DNA from: Chondrus crispus
Lineage: Eukaryota; Rhodophyta; Florideophyceae; Gigartinales; Gigartinaceae
Direction: 5' to 3'
Assembly: GCF_000350225.1 (NCBI RefSeq)
Contig: NW_005178644.1
Span: 6,482 to 70,481, forward strand
DNA length: 64,000 nucleotides
How positions within the stretch are numbered: position 1 is the stretch's first letter; every line of letters begins with the position of its first letter. Below, in pieces: positions 19,571-29,318 of this stretch. The position numbers and the translations under genes were made by a program. The notes under the pieces are model-generated. The model was not told the origin of the DNA and searched no databases. It was given only the letters and a program-made list of their open reading frames with translations.

Positions 19571-20376
19571 GAGGTTGGTAATGTATCACAGGATTTTGTT
19601 TATTTATTCATGAATATTTTTCGGAGAAGAGTGAACCCAGCAGCCGCCTCGGTGACACCAGTAACGAAGTATGTGTCCTGATTTTCCTCTTACTCAGACA
19701 CGTTATCATGAAGGGAATATCAAGTTTCCCCTATACTGTGATTTTCCTTCTTCAGGGCCGTTCTACGAGGCGGATGAGCGAAGCGAAAGCAAAAGCTTTG
19801 TACAATTGTTTTTGTAGTATAGTATACGTACAGTAGTGTACCGTATTTACATAGCCCAGAACAGCAAAAAAATGCAATATTTGATCACTTTCGTGGCGCT
19901 TGCAGCCCTGCTGAAGCAGGGCTGTTCACATGCTCTGCGAATACGGCATGAGAGTGCCTAATTTACTGACGCAGATACTGTAGAGTGCCCCCCTTAAAGA
20001 ACATTGAGAATCAACCCTACTGTACAGTATAAGAACTGTTCCAAATCGGCGTTGCAGATTGCCAGCACAAGTACAATTCCCAATGCTGGTGCATAGCGTA
20101 TGATAAAAAGTTTATTCACAAGCAGGGAGAACCTGCCACTTCGTTACTCTCTTTATCGATTTTCGCGAGTCTGCAAGAAAGGGAAAACCCAAGTTTTGTT
20201 CAGGTCGTGTTTCCGCGATTGCGAAGAGTATTCAGAAATCTTTATGATTTATCTTCAGGCGATTCGAGAACTGACGCCGATTTCTTCCGGCCCAAATCGA
20301 TTAGGAAGTATTTGAAGCTTTCATTCAATCCACGTTCACTTCCCCGATTGCCAACGCATCTCGTGCATCATACATA
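19571..20376. other. intergenic between channel and TBC genes
   Basis: No gene supported. Contains a perfect short hairpin AGCCCTGCT-GA-AGCAGGGCT near 19904-19923 and several TACAGTA/TACTGTA words. The 71-aa frame at 20100-20315 has no domain and precedes the TBC gene start. Confidence 0.5.
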
Positions 20377-21744
20377 ATGTCCCAGGAGCGAACTATATTA
20401 GGGGACGAAGACGGCTTTTTCCCAGGTCGCGTAGTTCGGGTGGGGCCGGTTGTCGACTGGAAGGATCTTCGAGATCTCAGCTTTGAAAAGGAACGAGCCG
20501 GCCAAGTCGAGAAGAGGAAATCGATGACTACCCATGGAGTCGTCTCTTCGAAGTCCTTGGAGTCATCAACGACCTCAAAGGATCGCCCAGGTTCTTACTC
20601 GTCAACAATGAGTAACGGCGGCGATGAAATCCTGCTGGATGCTTCGAAGACTGCGGAAAGTCCAGTCCGTCGGACGCGCTCCCTCACGATCAGTCCAGTT
20701 GTAACTACCGCAGAGAAACTGGATAGTCTTCTTGCCGAGCCCGTCCTGAACTTAGATGCAATGAAAAAGCTTGCATGGGCAGGCCTCCCAAACATAGCAA
20801 GGGCTGCAGTTTGGAAGATACTGCTTGGTTACCTGCCGACAAATTCCGCGAGACGCAAGGACACCTTAGAGAGACGGCGACGTGAGTATCGTGAAGCGGT
20901 CGAACAACATTATGACTCGTCAAATGAGCCACCACAGGAAACAACTGCCCAAACGCAGGGTAGCCACACCTACAGTCGCGTTGGGCACCAAGATGATATT
21001 ACGATGCGACAGATATCAGTAGATCTTCCACGGACATGTCCAGGGCAGGCGCTTTTTCACATTCCAGAAGTCCGGCTGGCTTTGCAAAGAATTCTATACG
21101 TATGGGCGACAAGGCATCCCGCTAGCGGTTACGTCCAGGGGATGAATGATTTGGTCACTCCTTTCATGTTTGTGTTTCTGTCAGAGTTTGCAAAAAAGGG
21201 GACCGAACGTTCCATTTTGACCATGACAGATATGTCGGTATTCGAAAACCCACAGAAGGCCCTGGCAAATGCGGAAGCTGACGCCTACTGGTGCCTAACT
21301 GCACTTTTGAACGACATCCAGGACTATTATACGTTTTCGCAGCCAGGGATCCAGCGGCGTGTACACTATCTGAGAGAACTTGTAGCTCGAGTGGATAGCA
21401 ATCTTTGCACTCATTTAGAGGATGAAGGCCTGGATTTCTTGCAGTTTGCTTTTCGATGGATGAATTGTCTATTGATGAGGGAGCTTCCGTTTCCCCTAAT
21501 AGTTAGGGTTTGGGATACATACCTGGCAGAGTCTGATGGCTTCGCCCTCTTTCATGTTTATGTCTGTGCTGCTCTTTTAGTCTCGTTTAGTGAGGAACTG
21601 CAGGAAATGGATTTTCAGGATCTTGTGATGTTTCTTCAAAACCTCCCGACAGAATCATGGACATCTAAGGACATTGATGTCATTATAAGTCAAGCTTATA
21701 TGTGGAGGACAATTTTCGGTGCCGCCCCTAGCCATCTACAATGA
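20377..21744 (+). CDS. TBC1D22: TBC-domain Rab GTPase-activating protein, TBC1D22/Gyp1 type
   Basis: 455 aa, single exon. TBC proteins speed GTP hydrolysis by Rab GTPases in membrane traffic; Gyp1/TBC1D22 members act at the Golgi. The first ~125 residues are Ser/Thr-rich and probably disordered. The TBC domain starts at KLAWAGLPNIARAAVWKILLGYLP. It carries the arginine finger ISVDLPRT (Arg219) and the glutamine finger GYVQGMNDL (Gln254), both catalytic. HPASGYVQG, NDLVTPF and VRVWDTYLAE are typical of this subfamily. Stop is TGA. It lies on the same strand as the helicase gene, with 613 bp between them. Confidence 0.92.
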   Translation: MSQERTILGDEDGFFPGRVVRVGPVVDWKDLRDLSFEKERAGQVEKRKSMTTHGVVSSKSLESSTTSKDRPGSYSSTMSNGGDEILLDASKTAESPVRRTRSLTISPVVTTAEKLDSLLAEPVLNLDAMKKLAWAGLPNIARAAVWKILLGYLPTNSARRKDTLERRRREYREAVEQHYDSSNEPPQETTAQTQGSHTYSRVGHQDDITMRQISVDLPRTCPGQALFHIPEVRLALQRILYVWATRHPASGYVQGMNDLVTPFMFVFLSEFAKKGTERSILTMTDMSVFENPQKALANAEADAYWCLTALLNDIQDYYTFSQPGIQRRVHYLRELVARVDSNLCTHLEDEGLDFLQFAFRWMNCLLMRELPFPLIVRVWDTYLAESDGFALFHVYVCAALLVSFSEELQEMDFQDLVMFLQNLPTESWTSKDIDVIISQAYMWRTIFGAAPSHLQ

Positions 21745-22357
21745 CAACGCTTTTTACGACACACACTTCAAGGTGTTACTATTCACAGCAACTCAAGCAG
21801 ATACAGCATTCATGATGTCTGGCAATGGTCAATGATGAGCATCTCCGCTTCGTATGATGCCGTCAGGTCGATGTTGCGCTTGATAGTGCAGCACTTTCCC
21901 CAAATCTGCGCTGCTTCAAGACACAGAGTCCACTGGGAACTGAATTCACCATCCCCAGTATTATAATCCTTCCGGCGGGCTCATGCTGAGTAGCTTTCAG
22001 CGCTTGCGGGCTCGCTTGTCATCGTACCGTGAAGACATGGATATCAGTTATTCCGCCCGAACAAGCTTGTTGCTGAGATTGAGATGTCGTCGCTTTGATG
22101 CGCCCGGCCTTGAGCGCAACGTCAATTTGCGGAAAAATCATTCTTGACGGATCGTATGCGCAAAGATCTATTCGCACACGTGTCGTGCATCGGCACCGTA
22201 CGCACGGCACTACTGTACTGTACTGAAGCACCCATCCGCGCCGTCCTCTGAGACGTGCCTTCTGTAATCCTCTTAAGCTTCTGAACTTGCAATGTTCCGT
22301 ACTTACAACAGGTTTCCCGTCCTGGGGAATAAGTAAGAAATCTTGGTGCAGTCAAAT
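21745..22357. other. intergenic between TBC and helicase genes
   Basis: No gene supported. It should hold the TBC polyadenylation site and the helicase promoter. A CTACTGTACTGTACTG run is at about 22210-22225. Confidence 0.5.
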
Positions 22358-24259
22358 ATGCAATACGAAACAGACAAAGCCAGAACATTCCAGTTCAGTA
22401 CCGAAGGTTCAATACCACTAATAAATGCTGGTGTCACAGCCGAGTTATCAGGAATCCTTCGTGAAAGAATGGGGATAACCTCTTTGTTTCCCATGCAGGA
22501 AGCTGTTTTCTCCTATCTTCAAGATGCTTCAGCCAAGCGCATAGTTGGTGACGTGATACTTTGTGCCCCAACGGGAAGTGGAAAGACGCTTGCGTATGCA
22601 TTGCCAATTGTTCAAGGGATTATTGGTCGCAAGCTTCCTCGCCTTCGAGCAATCATTGTTCTTCCAACAAGAGATTTAGCGACCCAAGTTGCAGGCGTAT
22701 TCAAAGAATTAACTGGCAACTTTGGTATTTCGGTGGCTCTCGTTTCTGGTGCCACGTCAATCGTTGTTGAGCGAGCATCTTTGAAAACAGCAGAGATCCT
22801 TATTGCAACTCCAGGTCGCCTCGTCGACCACATCGAGAATGGTGATGCTTTGAGTCTGCGATCCGTTAGGTACTTAGTGTTGGATGAATCCGATCGATTG
22901 CTTCAAGATGAGTATCAAGGCTGGATCGACTACGTTCTACCTTTGCTTGGAACTGATCGGAACCTCAACAGCAAACAAGCAGAACAGTCGTGCAGAACCC
23001 GTTCCACTGCTGGGATCATTGCGCTTGCTATCCAACCCGAAGTGTCTGCACGGGCCTTCATGAGGTCTGGTCAAACCTCGCAAGAAAGCGTTCGAAAAGT
23101 TTTAGTCTCAGCAACGCAAACTAAGAATCCAAAGCGATTGGTGCGGCTAGGTCTGCGACATCCCAAGTTTTTTGAACCAATCTCAGAGCGTGAGGATACG
23201 TCGCTGGGTAACAATTACAATATCCCTTCATCGCTATCCGAAAAGGCGTGGATAATTCGGGATGCTGAGGATAAACCGATTGTCTTGTTAAAAACCCTCG
23301 GGTGGATTACACCGGCCTCATCGGATATGCATAACGATCCCGCCGCACAGGCAGTTCTTGCACTAAGCGGCACCAAGCTTATTTTCACGAAATCTATTCA
23401 AGCGGCGCACCGGTTATGTAGACTCCTTGAGATATTTGCGCTTTTGCTAGGGGTTGAAGGCGACGTTATCGAAATGTCCGGAGATCTGTCTCCTGCGAGG
23501 AGAAAACAAGTTATGAAAACCGTGCATGAACGCAAAGTCGTGCATCCGAACTCCACTGTCTCACCACATAGCTCCCGATTCTTGGTGGTTGTCTGCAGTG
23601 ATGTCCTTGCCCGAGGGGTGGATATCTTCAACATGGACGCAGTCATAAACTATGACGTACCGGTCCACATCAGGACGTACGTGCACCGAGCAGGACGGAC
23701 AGCTCGCGCGGGACGTGCTGGGACTGTTGTTACTCTGTTGTTGTCGAAACAGGCACACCATTTTCGCGAGATGGTGAGACAGGCGGACCGCGGGGATAGG
23801 AAAATTCAAGCAAAGAACTTGGGCTTGAGGGACGAAGAAAGAGCTTCTTTCATTGAAAAACTGGACAACGCTCTTAGATTGCTCCGCCGACTCATCAGCA
23901 GGGAAACGCTTGGTTTGTTATCAGCGGACAAACCTCTTCCGGAATACGCTCGCCTCGAGGTTTGTAACCTGTTTGAAGAAATGAAAGCAGATGGGTGGGC
24001 TCAAAACGAAGACGCAACGTTGCCCGACGACATCAGAAAAAGACGGATCACGGAAAGTCTCGAGCCTGCGAAGAGGGGGAGACTGGATTTGCCGCCTGGA
24101 GACTCGCCTACCGCGATACCTACTGACGGGCTGGATAACATTGAAGCTACGGCAGAAAACGAAACGCTTGGTGGTGAAGATGAATTTCACGATTTCCTCT
24201 TCTCACAGATAGCAAGGAACCTACTTTCCGAGAAAACTCGGTCTTTCCGGGCCATGTGA
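22358..24259 (+). CDS. DDX51: DEAD-box RNA helicase, DDX51/Dbp6 type
   Basis: 633 aa, single exon. Dbp6/DDX51 acts in the nucleolus on early 60S pre-ribosomes. Seen here: Q-motif region SLFPMQEAVF, motif I APTGSGKT (70-77), PTRDLATQV, ATPGRLVDHIE, and motif II as DESD (176-179) rather than DEAD. Further on are VSATQTKNPKRL (in place of SAT), SRFLVVVCSDVLARGVDI and motif VI HRAGRTARAG (443-452). The VDHIENGDALSLRSVRYLVLDESDRLL block fits the DDX51 family best. The start is the ATG at 22358; five codons further up only a TTG is available. The C-terminal 150 residues are charged. It converges with MAK16, with 137 bp between the stops. Confidence 0.88.
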   Translation: MQYETDKARTFQFSTEGSIPLINAGVTAELSGILRERMGITSLFPMQEAVFSYLQDASAKRIVGDVILCAPTGSGKTLAYALPIVQGIIGRKLPRLRAIIVLPTRDLATQVAGVFKELTGNFGISVALVSGATSIVVERASLKTAEILIATPGRLVDHIENGDALSLRSVRYLVLDESDRLLQDEYQGWIDYVLPLLGTDRNLNSKQAEQSCRTRSTAGIIALAIQPEVSARAFMRSGQTSQESVRKVLVSATQTKNPKRLVRLGLRHPKFFEPISEREDTSLGNNYNIPSSLSEKAWIIRDAEDKPIVLLKTLGWITPASSDMHNDPAAQAVLALSGTKLIFTKSIQAAHRLCRLLEIFALLLGVEGDVIEMSGDLSPARRKQVMKTVHERKVVHPNSTVSPHSSRFLVVVCSDVLARGVDIFNMDAVINYDVPVHIRTYVHRAGRTARAGRAGTVVTLLLSKQAHHFREMVRQADRGDRKIQAKNLGLRDEERASFIEKLDNALRLLRRLISRETLGLLSADKPLPEYARLEVCNLFEEMKADGWAQNEDATLPDDIRKRRITESLEPAKRGRLDLPPGDSPTAIPTDGLDNIEATAENETLGGEDEFHDFLFSQIARNLLSEKTRSFRAM

Positions 24260-24396
24260 GCGATGGTAGTGAGCGGTGATGTACGATACGTAGCTTTTGA
24301 GGTTTGGGAACCGGGTATCAAGACAGTCGGCACAGCTCGTAGAGGGATGGCAATGTCCTATGTGCAACGTCTAGTGTTGATCGAAATTTACAACCG

Positions 24397-25353
24397 TTAA
24401 TGATCCTGTGCCTCCGCATCCGCTTCTCTTTCGTATTCCACCTCAACCCGCACACCCCCTCGTGAATTCCGCAATCGACGACCCTTTCTCCGCTTTTTCT
24501 CCAATGCATCATCCGACCCGGCCTTTGCGCGGCTGCGAGCTCGTTTACGAACATAATCCTTGACCTCGTCTTGACCGATGTCTCGATCAACGCCAGCGCC
24601 GCCTATATCGTCATCCTCACTGTCGCTGTGACTGTCAAAATCAAAATCGCCGGATACTGCAAGCGGACCCGCTTCCTCAATGTCTCGGTCGAGCTCGTCA
24701 TCCGACTCAGCCTCGATCTCGGCTTCATATTCATCACCACTCTCAAGTTCTTCCTCCATCTCTTCTTCCTCTCCTATTTCGGTCTCCAAAACCTTCTCGT
24801 AGTGATCTTGCGCAAAGTTGTAAATATCCCCGTAAGCACCACTGCGAAGCCTCTCCAGTAGCTCTTTTTCGATTGCTGTTTCAAGCTTAGCAGCCGTAAT
24901 AGCCTTCTTTTCTCTAGATTCCTCCCGACGTTCGAGCTTCTTTTTAACTCCAACCAAGCGTGTTTTGCTGCGCAGCAGTATCCGACGTTTTCGTATCAAG
25001 TACTGCGTCATCTTCGTGAGTCTTTGCTTCGCTTTGTGGACCTGAAACTTTGGCCAGTATTCAAGATGCTTATCAATCTGCGTCAGAGCTCGACGATAGT
25101 TGGGCGAGAGTTTGATCCTCTCCCATAGATTCCTCGGAGAGTGGGCTCGCTCAGCTGTCTTGATGAAAAGGTAAAGGGCATCATTGTTCTCAACTATAGT
25201 TGCATAACGAGAATTAGCCAGCGGACAAGACTTTTTCTCGCAGAGACCTGTGAGGTTGTATTTGTTTCGACAAAACTTTTGTTTCACTGTCTTTACCTTG
25301 TAGCTGCAAAAGTGGTTGTTAAGTGTACCCCAAATGACATCATCATGCTGCAT
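24397..25353 (-). CDS. MAK16: MAK16, 60S ribosome biogenesis factor
   Basis: 318 aa, single exon. Opens MQHDDVIWGTLNNHFCSYK, the conserved MAK16 N-terminus, and continues FCRNKYNLTGLC, CPLANSRYATI, NLWERIKLSPNYRRAL and LERLRSGAYGDIYN, all diagnostic. A Glu/Asp-rich stretch and a basic nuclear-type tail (KKRRKGRRLR) follow. In yeast, MAK16 works with RPF1 in early nucleolar 60S particles. The frame is open 28 codons upstream of the ATG at 25353, but that extension is not conserved. Stop is TAA. Neighbouring DDX51/Dbp6 acts in the same pathway. Confidence 0.95.
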   Translation of the reverse strand: MQHDDVIWGTLNNHFCSYKVKTVKQKFCRNKYNLTGLCEKKSCPLANSRYATIVENNDALYLFIKTAERAHSPRNLWERIKLSPNYRRALTQIDKHLEYWPKFQVHKAKQRLTKMTQYLIRKRRILLRSKTRLVGVKKKLERREESREKKAITAAKLETAIEKELLERLRSGAYGDIYNFAQDHYEKVLETEIGEEEEMEEELESGDEYEAEIEAESDDELDRDIEEAGPLAVSGDFDFDSHSDSEDDDIGGAGVDRDIGQDEVKDYVRKRARSRAKAGSDDALEKKRRKGRRLRNSRGGVRVEVEYEREADAEAQDH

Positions 25354-26430
25354 GATCGATGCGACAAGCAATGGGAACTGCGGAAAAGCGGTCCTCGAAG
25401 AACTGGAGAAAGCATAGACGACTGGAAAACGCCACAATTGGTTGTGATAGTGTCCGCCTCGATACTGAGATGAGACTTAGGTGAGTTGGGGATGGGGATT
25501 CCGTCGGCGGTGGCGTCAACTGCTGTCTTTCTCTGCTCCGGAAAAAATCAATAAAATTTCCGCTGGGAATTTTGCTTGGTACTGTACTGTTGCGAAGATT
25601 TAGAATGGTGTGTACGTGTAAGCGGTGTAAGAGCTTCTCCACTCGCACAAAATTTGCAGGTCCAATGCAAATTCTAGACTTGTAACCAGGATACATTAAA
25701 TGAAAACATTAGTGTGGCAAACGACCACCTACACATGTGACGGGCGGCGCGCCGAAGGCCCGTCACGTAGAGTTTTAGGTGACAAACCAAAAACACTTTT
25801 TTTGCAATAAATTGTGGCTGTGGTGCTGCTCAAAATCTGTGTAACGCCATATCAGATAAATCTCTTTCAATTGAGCAGCTTCAATACGACATAAGCGTTC
25901 AACCAGGATTCGCAGACTATGGTCGTTTATGCAAGTCAAATAATCAATTCGTCTGTTTCGATAGCGTGAAAGGGACATTTCCGTGGATTTTTAGTCGAAG
26001 AAACGACTTTTTGGGTCGTTTTCTTTATGTCACAGGCACTGTCTTCTGAATCTTGAAATATTTCATGATGTTTAACGTGACTAGATTCTAATTCTGTTGC
26101 CATACTAAATTTGCCCTTCCAGTCGATCTTCGTTTTACTCTTTAACACTACTTCTGGAAGTAGCGTTTGCAATAGGCGGAGGGAGCAGCTAGCGGCATCC
26201 CTCGAATACACCTATTCTCTGCGTAGAAACATACCCCTTCTGCAGCTGTTGCACAGCTGTGCAACAGCTGCAGAACGTGGCACCACGTTATACAAGACCC
26301 TAAAAATATTGTAATATTTCATTTACTCATCACGATTTATTGCCACTATTGTCGCGCACAGGGGCAACTGTGCAAAATCACCGTTCACTGTAATCTTCGT
26401 AAAAGATCAACTCTCCCCGAATTGCGCGCC
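25354..26430. other. intergenic with two palindromes
   Basis: No gene supported. Contains an inverted repeat at 25737-25766 (arms GTGACGGGC and GCCCGTCAC around GGCGCGCC) and a perfect 38-bp palindrome at 26238-26275. The left part must hold the MAK16 promoter. Confidence 0.5.
26238..26275. repeat. perfect 38-bp palindrome
   Basis: Both halves are TTCTGCAGCTGTTGCACAG and its complement, with no spacer; the centre is between 26256 and 26257. It lies about 320 bp before a decayed transposase ORF and could be part of that element's end, though no partner copy is visible on the other side. Confidence 0.9.
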
Positions 26431-27892
26431 ATGTCTTCGCAAACAGAAACGATTCTCACAATATCCATCAATTTGCCCGCCTTTTTGCCGCCTTTCCAAC
26501 ATCACCCTGAAAACACACCAACCAATACCTTATTACGTTGTCAACTAACTCATCGCCACGACCAACCCCTTTCACATTTCTCAATCACCAATATGCCTCC
26601 ACGCATCAATCTACCAACCACCATAGCCCCTCTCGAACTGCTCGAAGAGCATACCGCTGCACGAAACGAAGCCTTAAATCAGTATGGCGAGGCTCCCGAC
26701 CTTTGCGACAGTGACGAGGATCTCGAAAGCAAATGCCCTCAAATTGACCGCTTTTTCGAAGAAGATGGAAATCAAGCCATTCGCCAAATGACAAATTTCA
26801 GTTTCGTCGAGTTCAACGGGATTTGGAACCAGTTGAGGTCTCACATCTCCCAGCGCTACAACACAGAAAGAGGTTCCAAATCCCCTATCAAGCCCAAGGA
26901 TCTCTTGTTCATGACCATGGCAGTGTTGAAACACGGGACCAAGTGGGATCTAACGGCGTATTTGTTTGGCCTCAAACCGGCGACATTCGAGAAGAGGGTT
27001 TCTGATATGATAAAAACAATTTCGGACTTCTCGTTCAATCGCTTCGTCACAAATTATGCGGATCGATATACGATGGACCGCTTTATTGCCGACAAAACAG
27101 TTTTTAAACATTACAAGCTGTGCAGATACGCCATCGACGTGACGTTTCAGCAGAGCTTTCGCCCTGGGGGTACGCTGGAAGAGGTCAAGAAATATTCTCT
27201 GGAAAACACAATCTATACTGTTTTAAGGTAGAAGTCTCCGTTCTCCCAAACGGACTGGCAATATGCGCAAGTTAACATCACCCTGGCTCTATCGCCGATA
27301 TTGAAATCATGAGGGACATGATGGCGTTTCACGACGATGCTTTAGAGAAGACAGAAAGCGAAAAGGCGATCACAGATCTCGGCCCATTTTCCGACAGGTT
27401 TCCAAATAGCTGGGCAGTCCTTCTGGATAAAGGGTATACGGGATTGGAGGCTGATTTGAGGGCTATAATACCAGGGAAAAACCTCGCGGCGGAGTTTTAA
27501 GCATACCGGATCGAAAAGAGAAGGAAAAAAGCGTCGGACAGGGTGATAGTCGAGATTTTTTTGGGCGTCCGGGAGGACTATGGGCAGTTGTTCCGAATAA
27601 GTTTCGTTGGAAGGAGGACAGCTACGATAGCATTTTCCGTCTCACAATAGCTTTTACCAACCTACACATCAAGTGGCATCCGCTACGAGATGCCGATGGT
27701 CGTACTTATGAGCGGTATTTGAAGCGATTGTTCGCTATTGCAGACACTGCCGTCAAGAAGCGAAAGCGCGCTCAATCGTCTTATCGTCAGCGACGTCAGA
27801 GAATGATGCAGCGCAGTGTTCGTGGTGAGCAGGAAGCTGAAGAAGCGGTTCTGTTCGAAGACGAGGAGGAGGAGGAGAGCGTTTCTGTGTGA
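26431..27892 (+). pseudogene. DDE_4 (Harbinger-like) transposase, frameshifted
   Basis: The start is either ATG 26431 or ATG 26593 (MPPRINLPT); the track-length frame opens on TTG. The first frame runs through DLLFMTMAVLKHGTKWDL to the first catalytic Asp in CRYAIDVTFQQSF and stops at 27231. Coding resumes in other frames: VSVLPNGLAICAS, HHPGSIADIEIM and the second Asp in VLLDKGYTGLEADLR. It passes a TAA at about 27498, then a candidate Glu in DRVIVEIFLGVREDYGQL, and ends with KRLFAIADTAVKKRKRAQ and an acidic tail at TGA 27890-27892. So there are at least three lesions. It is related to algal and oomycete DDE_4 transposases and distinct from the one at 9652-10853. Termini not identified. Confidence 0.75.
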
Positions 27893-28762
27893 GTAAAAAT
27901 GCAGAGAGATTCTAGGTTCATCTGCGAAAACATTGGCACTTGTTAAGGGAGAGCTGCTGTCTGAGCATTTGTTGTGTAATTGCCGGGTTGGGTGGCGTTT
28001 GGCAGAGTGATTTAGTAAAATTAGAAAATACCTGATCTTCCGGATTTTTGCCATTACCTCCGACGCAAGCCGCAACTGATCCGCAATCTAATGAACGCTC
28101 CTGGACGCAACATTTGCTAAAACGCTCGTATTATTTCACATCCTTTTGTGCACTGTATATTTCTTTCCGTTGCACTTTAGGTTACTTATGACCAAACAGC
28201 AGTTAATGTAAAAAAGCAGCGCAATTAAAAATATTTTGCTAGTGTTGCAATGGCGTAGACTGCGACATATAGTGTTGGTTCGCAAGATCGAGGAATCCAT
28301 GATCCTGCCTCAGCCCTCTTACACCGTTTTTACGAATAACTCTTTCATTATGAATGATATATCCAACGCATACAAATCCATAATTTTGTTCTACTAAACT
28401 GAAACTTACTGCAACTTTTAGTAGTTTTAAAGTTAAACCAGACTGTAGTGGCAGTCCGGAATTTCCTCTTTGCTTTCGAGATGACGTAAAATGCAATACC
28501 AGCCGTCCTTAGGGACATAAAGCAACGAGATGTTTTGTAATAACATCTTCTAGGAGTACATGCGTATAAGTATAATTACTTCACTCGGTAACATGTTTCA
28601 GCCATCGAGTCGCACTGGAGAGCTTGTAAGGACCTCCATGTTGAGTGTTCAACAACTGAGTTCACACTGGAGTTCTCAACGACGCCGCAAGCACTTACGC
28701 TTATTTGATACTATTTTGATACGCGAAGCCCTCCTGCCGGCCATAAGTGTCAGATAAATTAC
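27893..28762. other. intergenic, AT-rich
   Basis: No gene or domain is visible in either strand. The region separates the DDE_4 remnant from the first LTR of the copia element. Confidence 0.5.
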
Positions 28763-29270
28763 TGTAAAGGGTACAGTAGAGAGTAAAAAGGGAGCACCGG
28801 CCAAACGCGGCGTGGGGTGCAAGTGATACGCACAGGCCGGGTTGGCGCGGGGTGCAGTGGTCGGAGGGCGAGCCACAGGGGAGAGACGGGACGCGTTGGC
28901 GCGAGGTTGTCAGTGGTGGTTGGTTTTTTGTTGATGGTAAGATTGATGCCGAGCACCGGGGTCGTTTACTCGTAGACATTTATAGTACTTTAGATCTCGA
29001 GGAGATACTTACCAAATAAAATAAAAGTTGTCACTACGCTACCAAAAGGAGGGTTGCTACCCAGGAAGCCTTTCAAACGTACCTAATAAAGTAATTCTTA
29101 AAGCTAGGTAACATATTCCATAAGGGAATAGTACACTTGAGGCCTAAAACGGCAAAGGTGGGTGGTAGGTGACAAAAAAGGGTAGGCTACAGCTAATTTG
29201 TAGGCTACAGTACGAATCAGGCAACATATTATCACAAGTAGTCCCAATCTAAACACAATTCACTTTAACA
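28763..29270 (-). repeat. 3' LTR of the copia element (508 bp)
   Basis: Direct copy of 35191-35632 plus 38146-38175. It carries about 36 bp not present in the other LTR (around 28818-28854, TGATACGCACAGGCC region), apparently a small internal duplication of GGCGCGGGGTGCA. Confidence 0.9.
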
Positions 29271-29318
29271 CTCCGGCAACTTTAAATGCTAAATTTCATT
29301 TTGTCCATTTCATTGACG

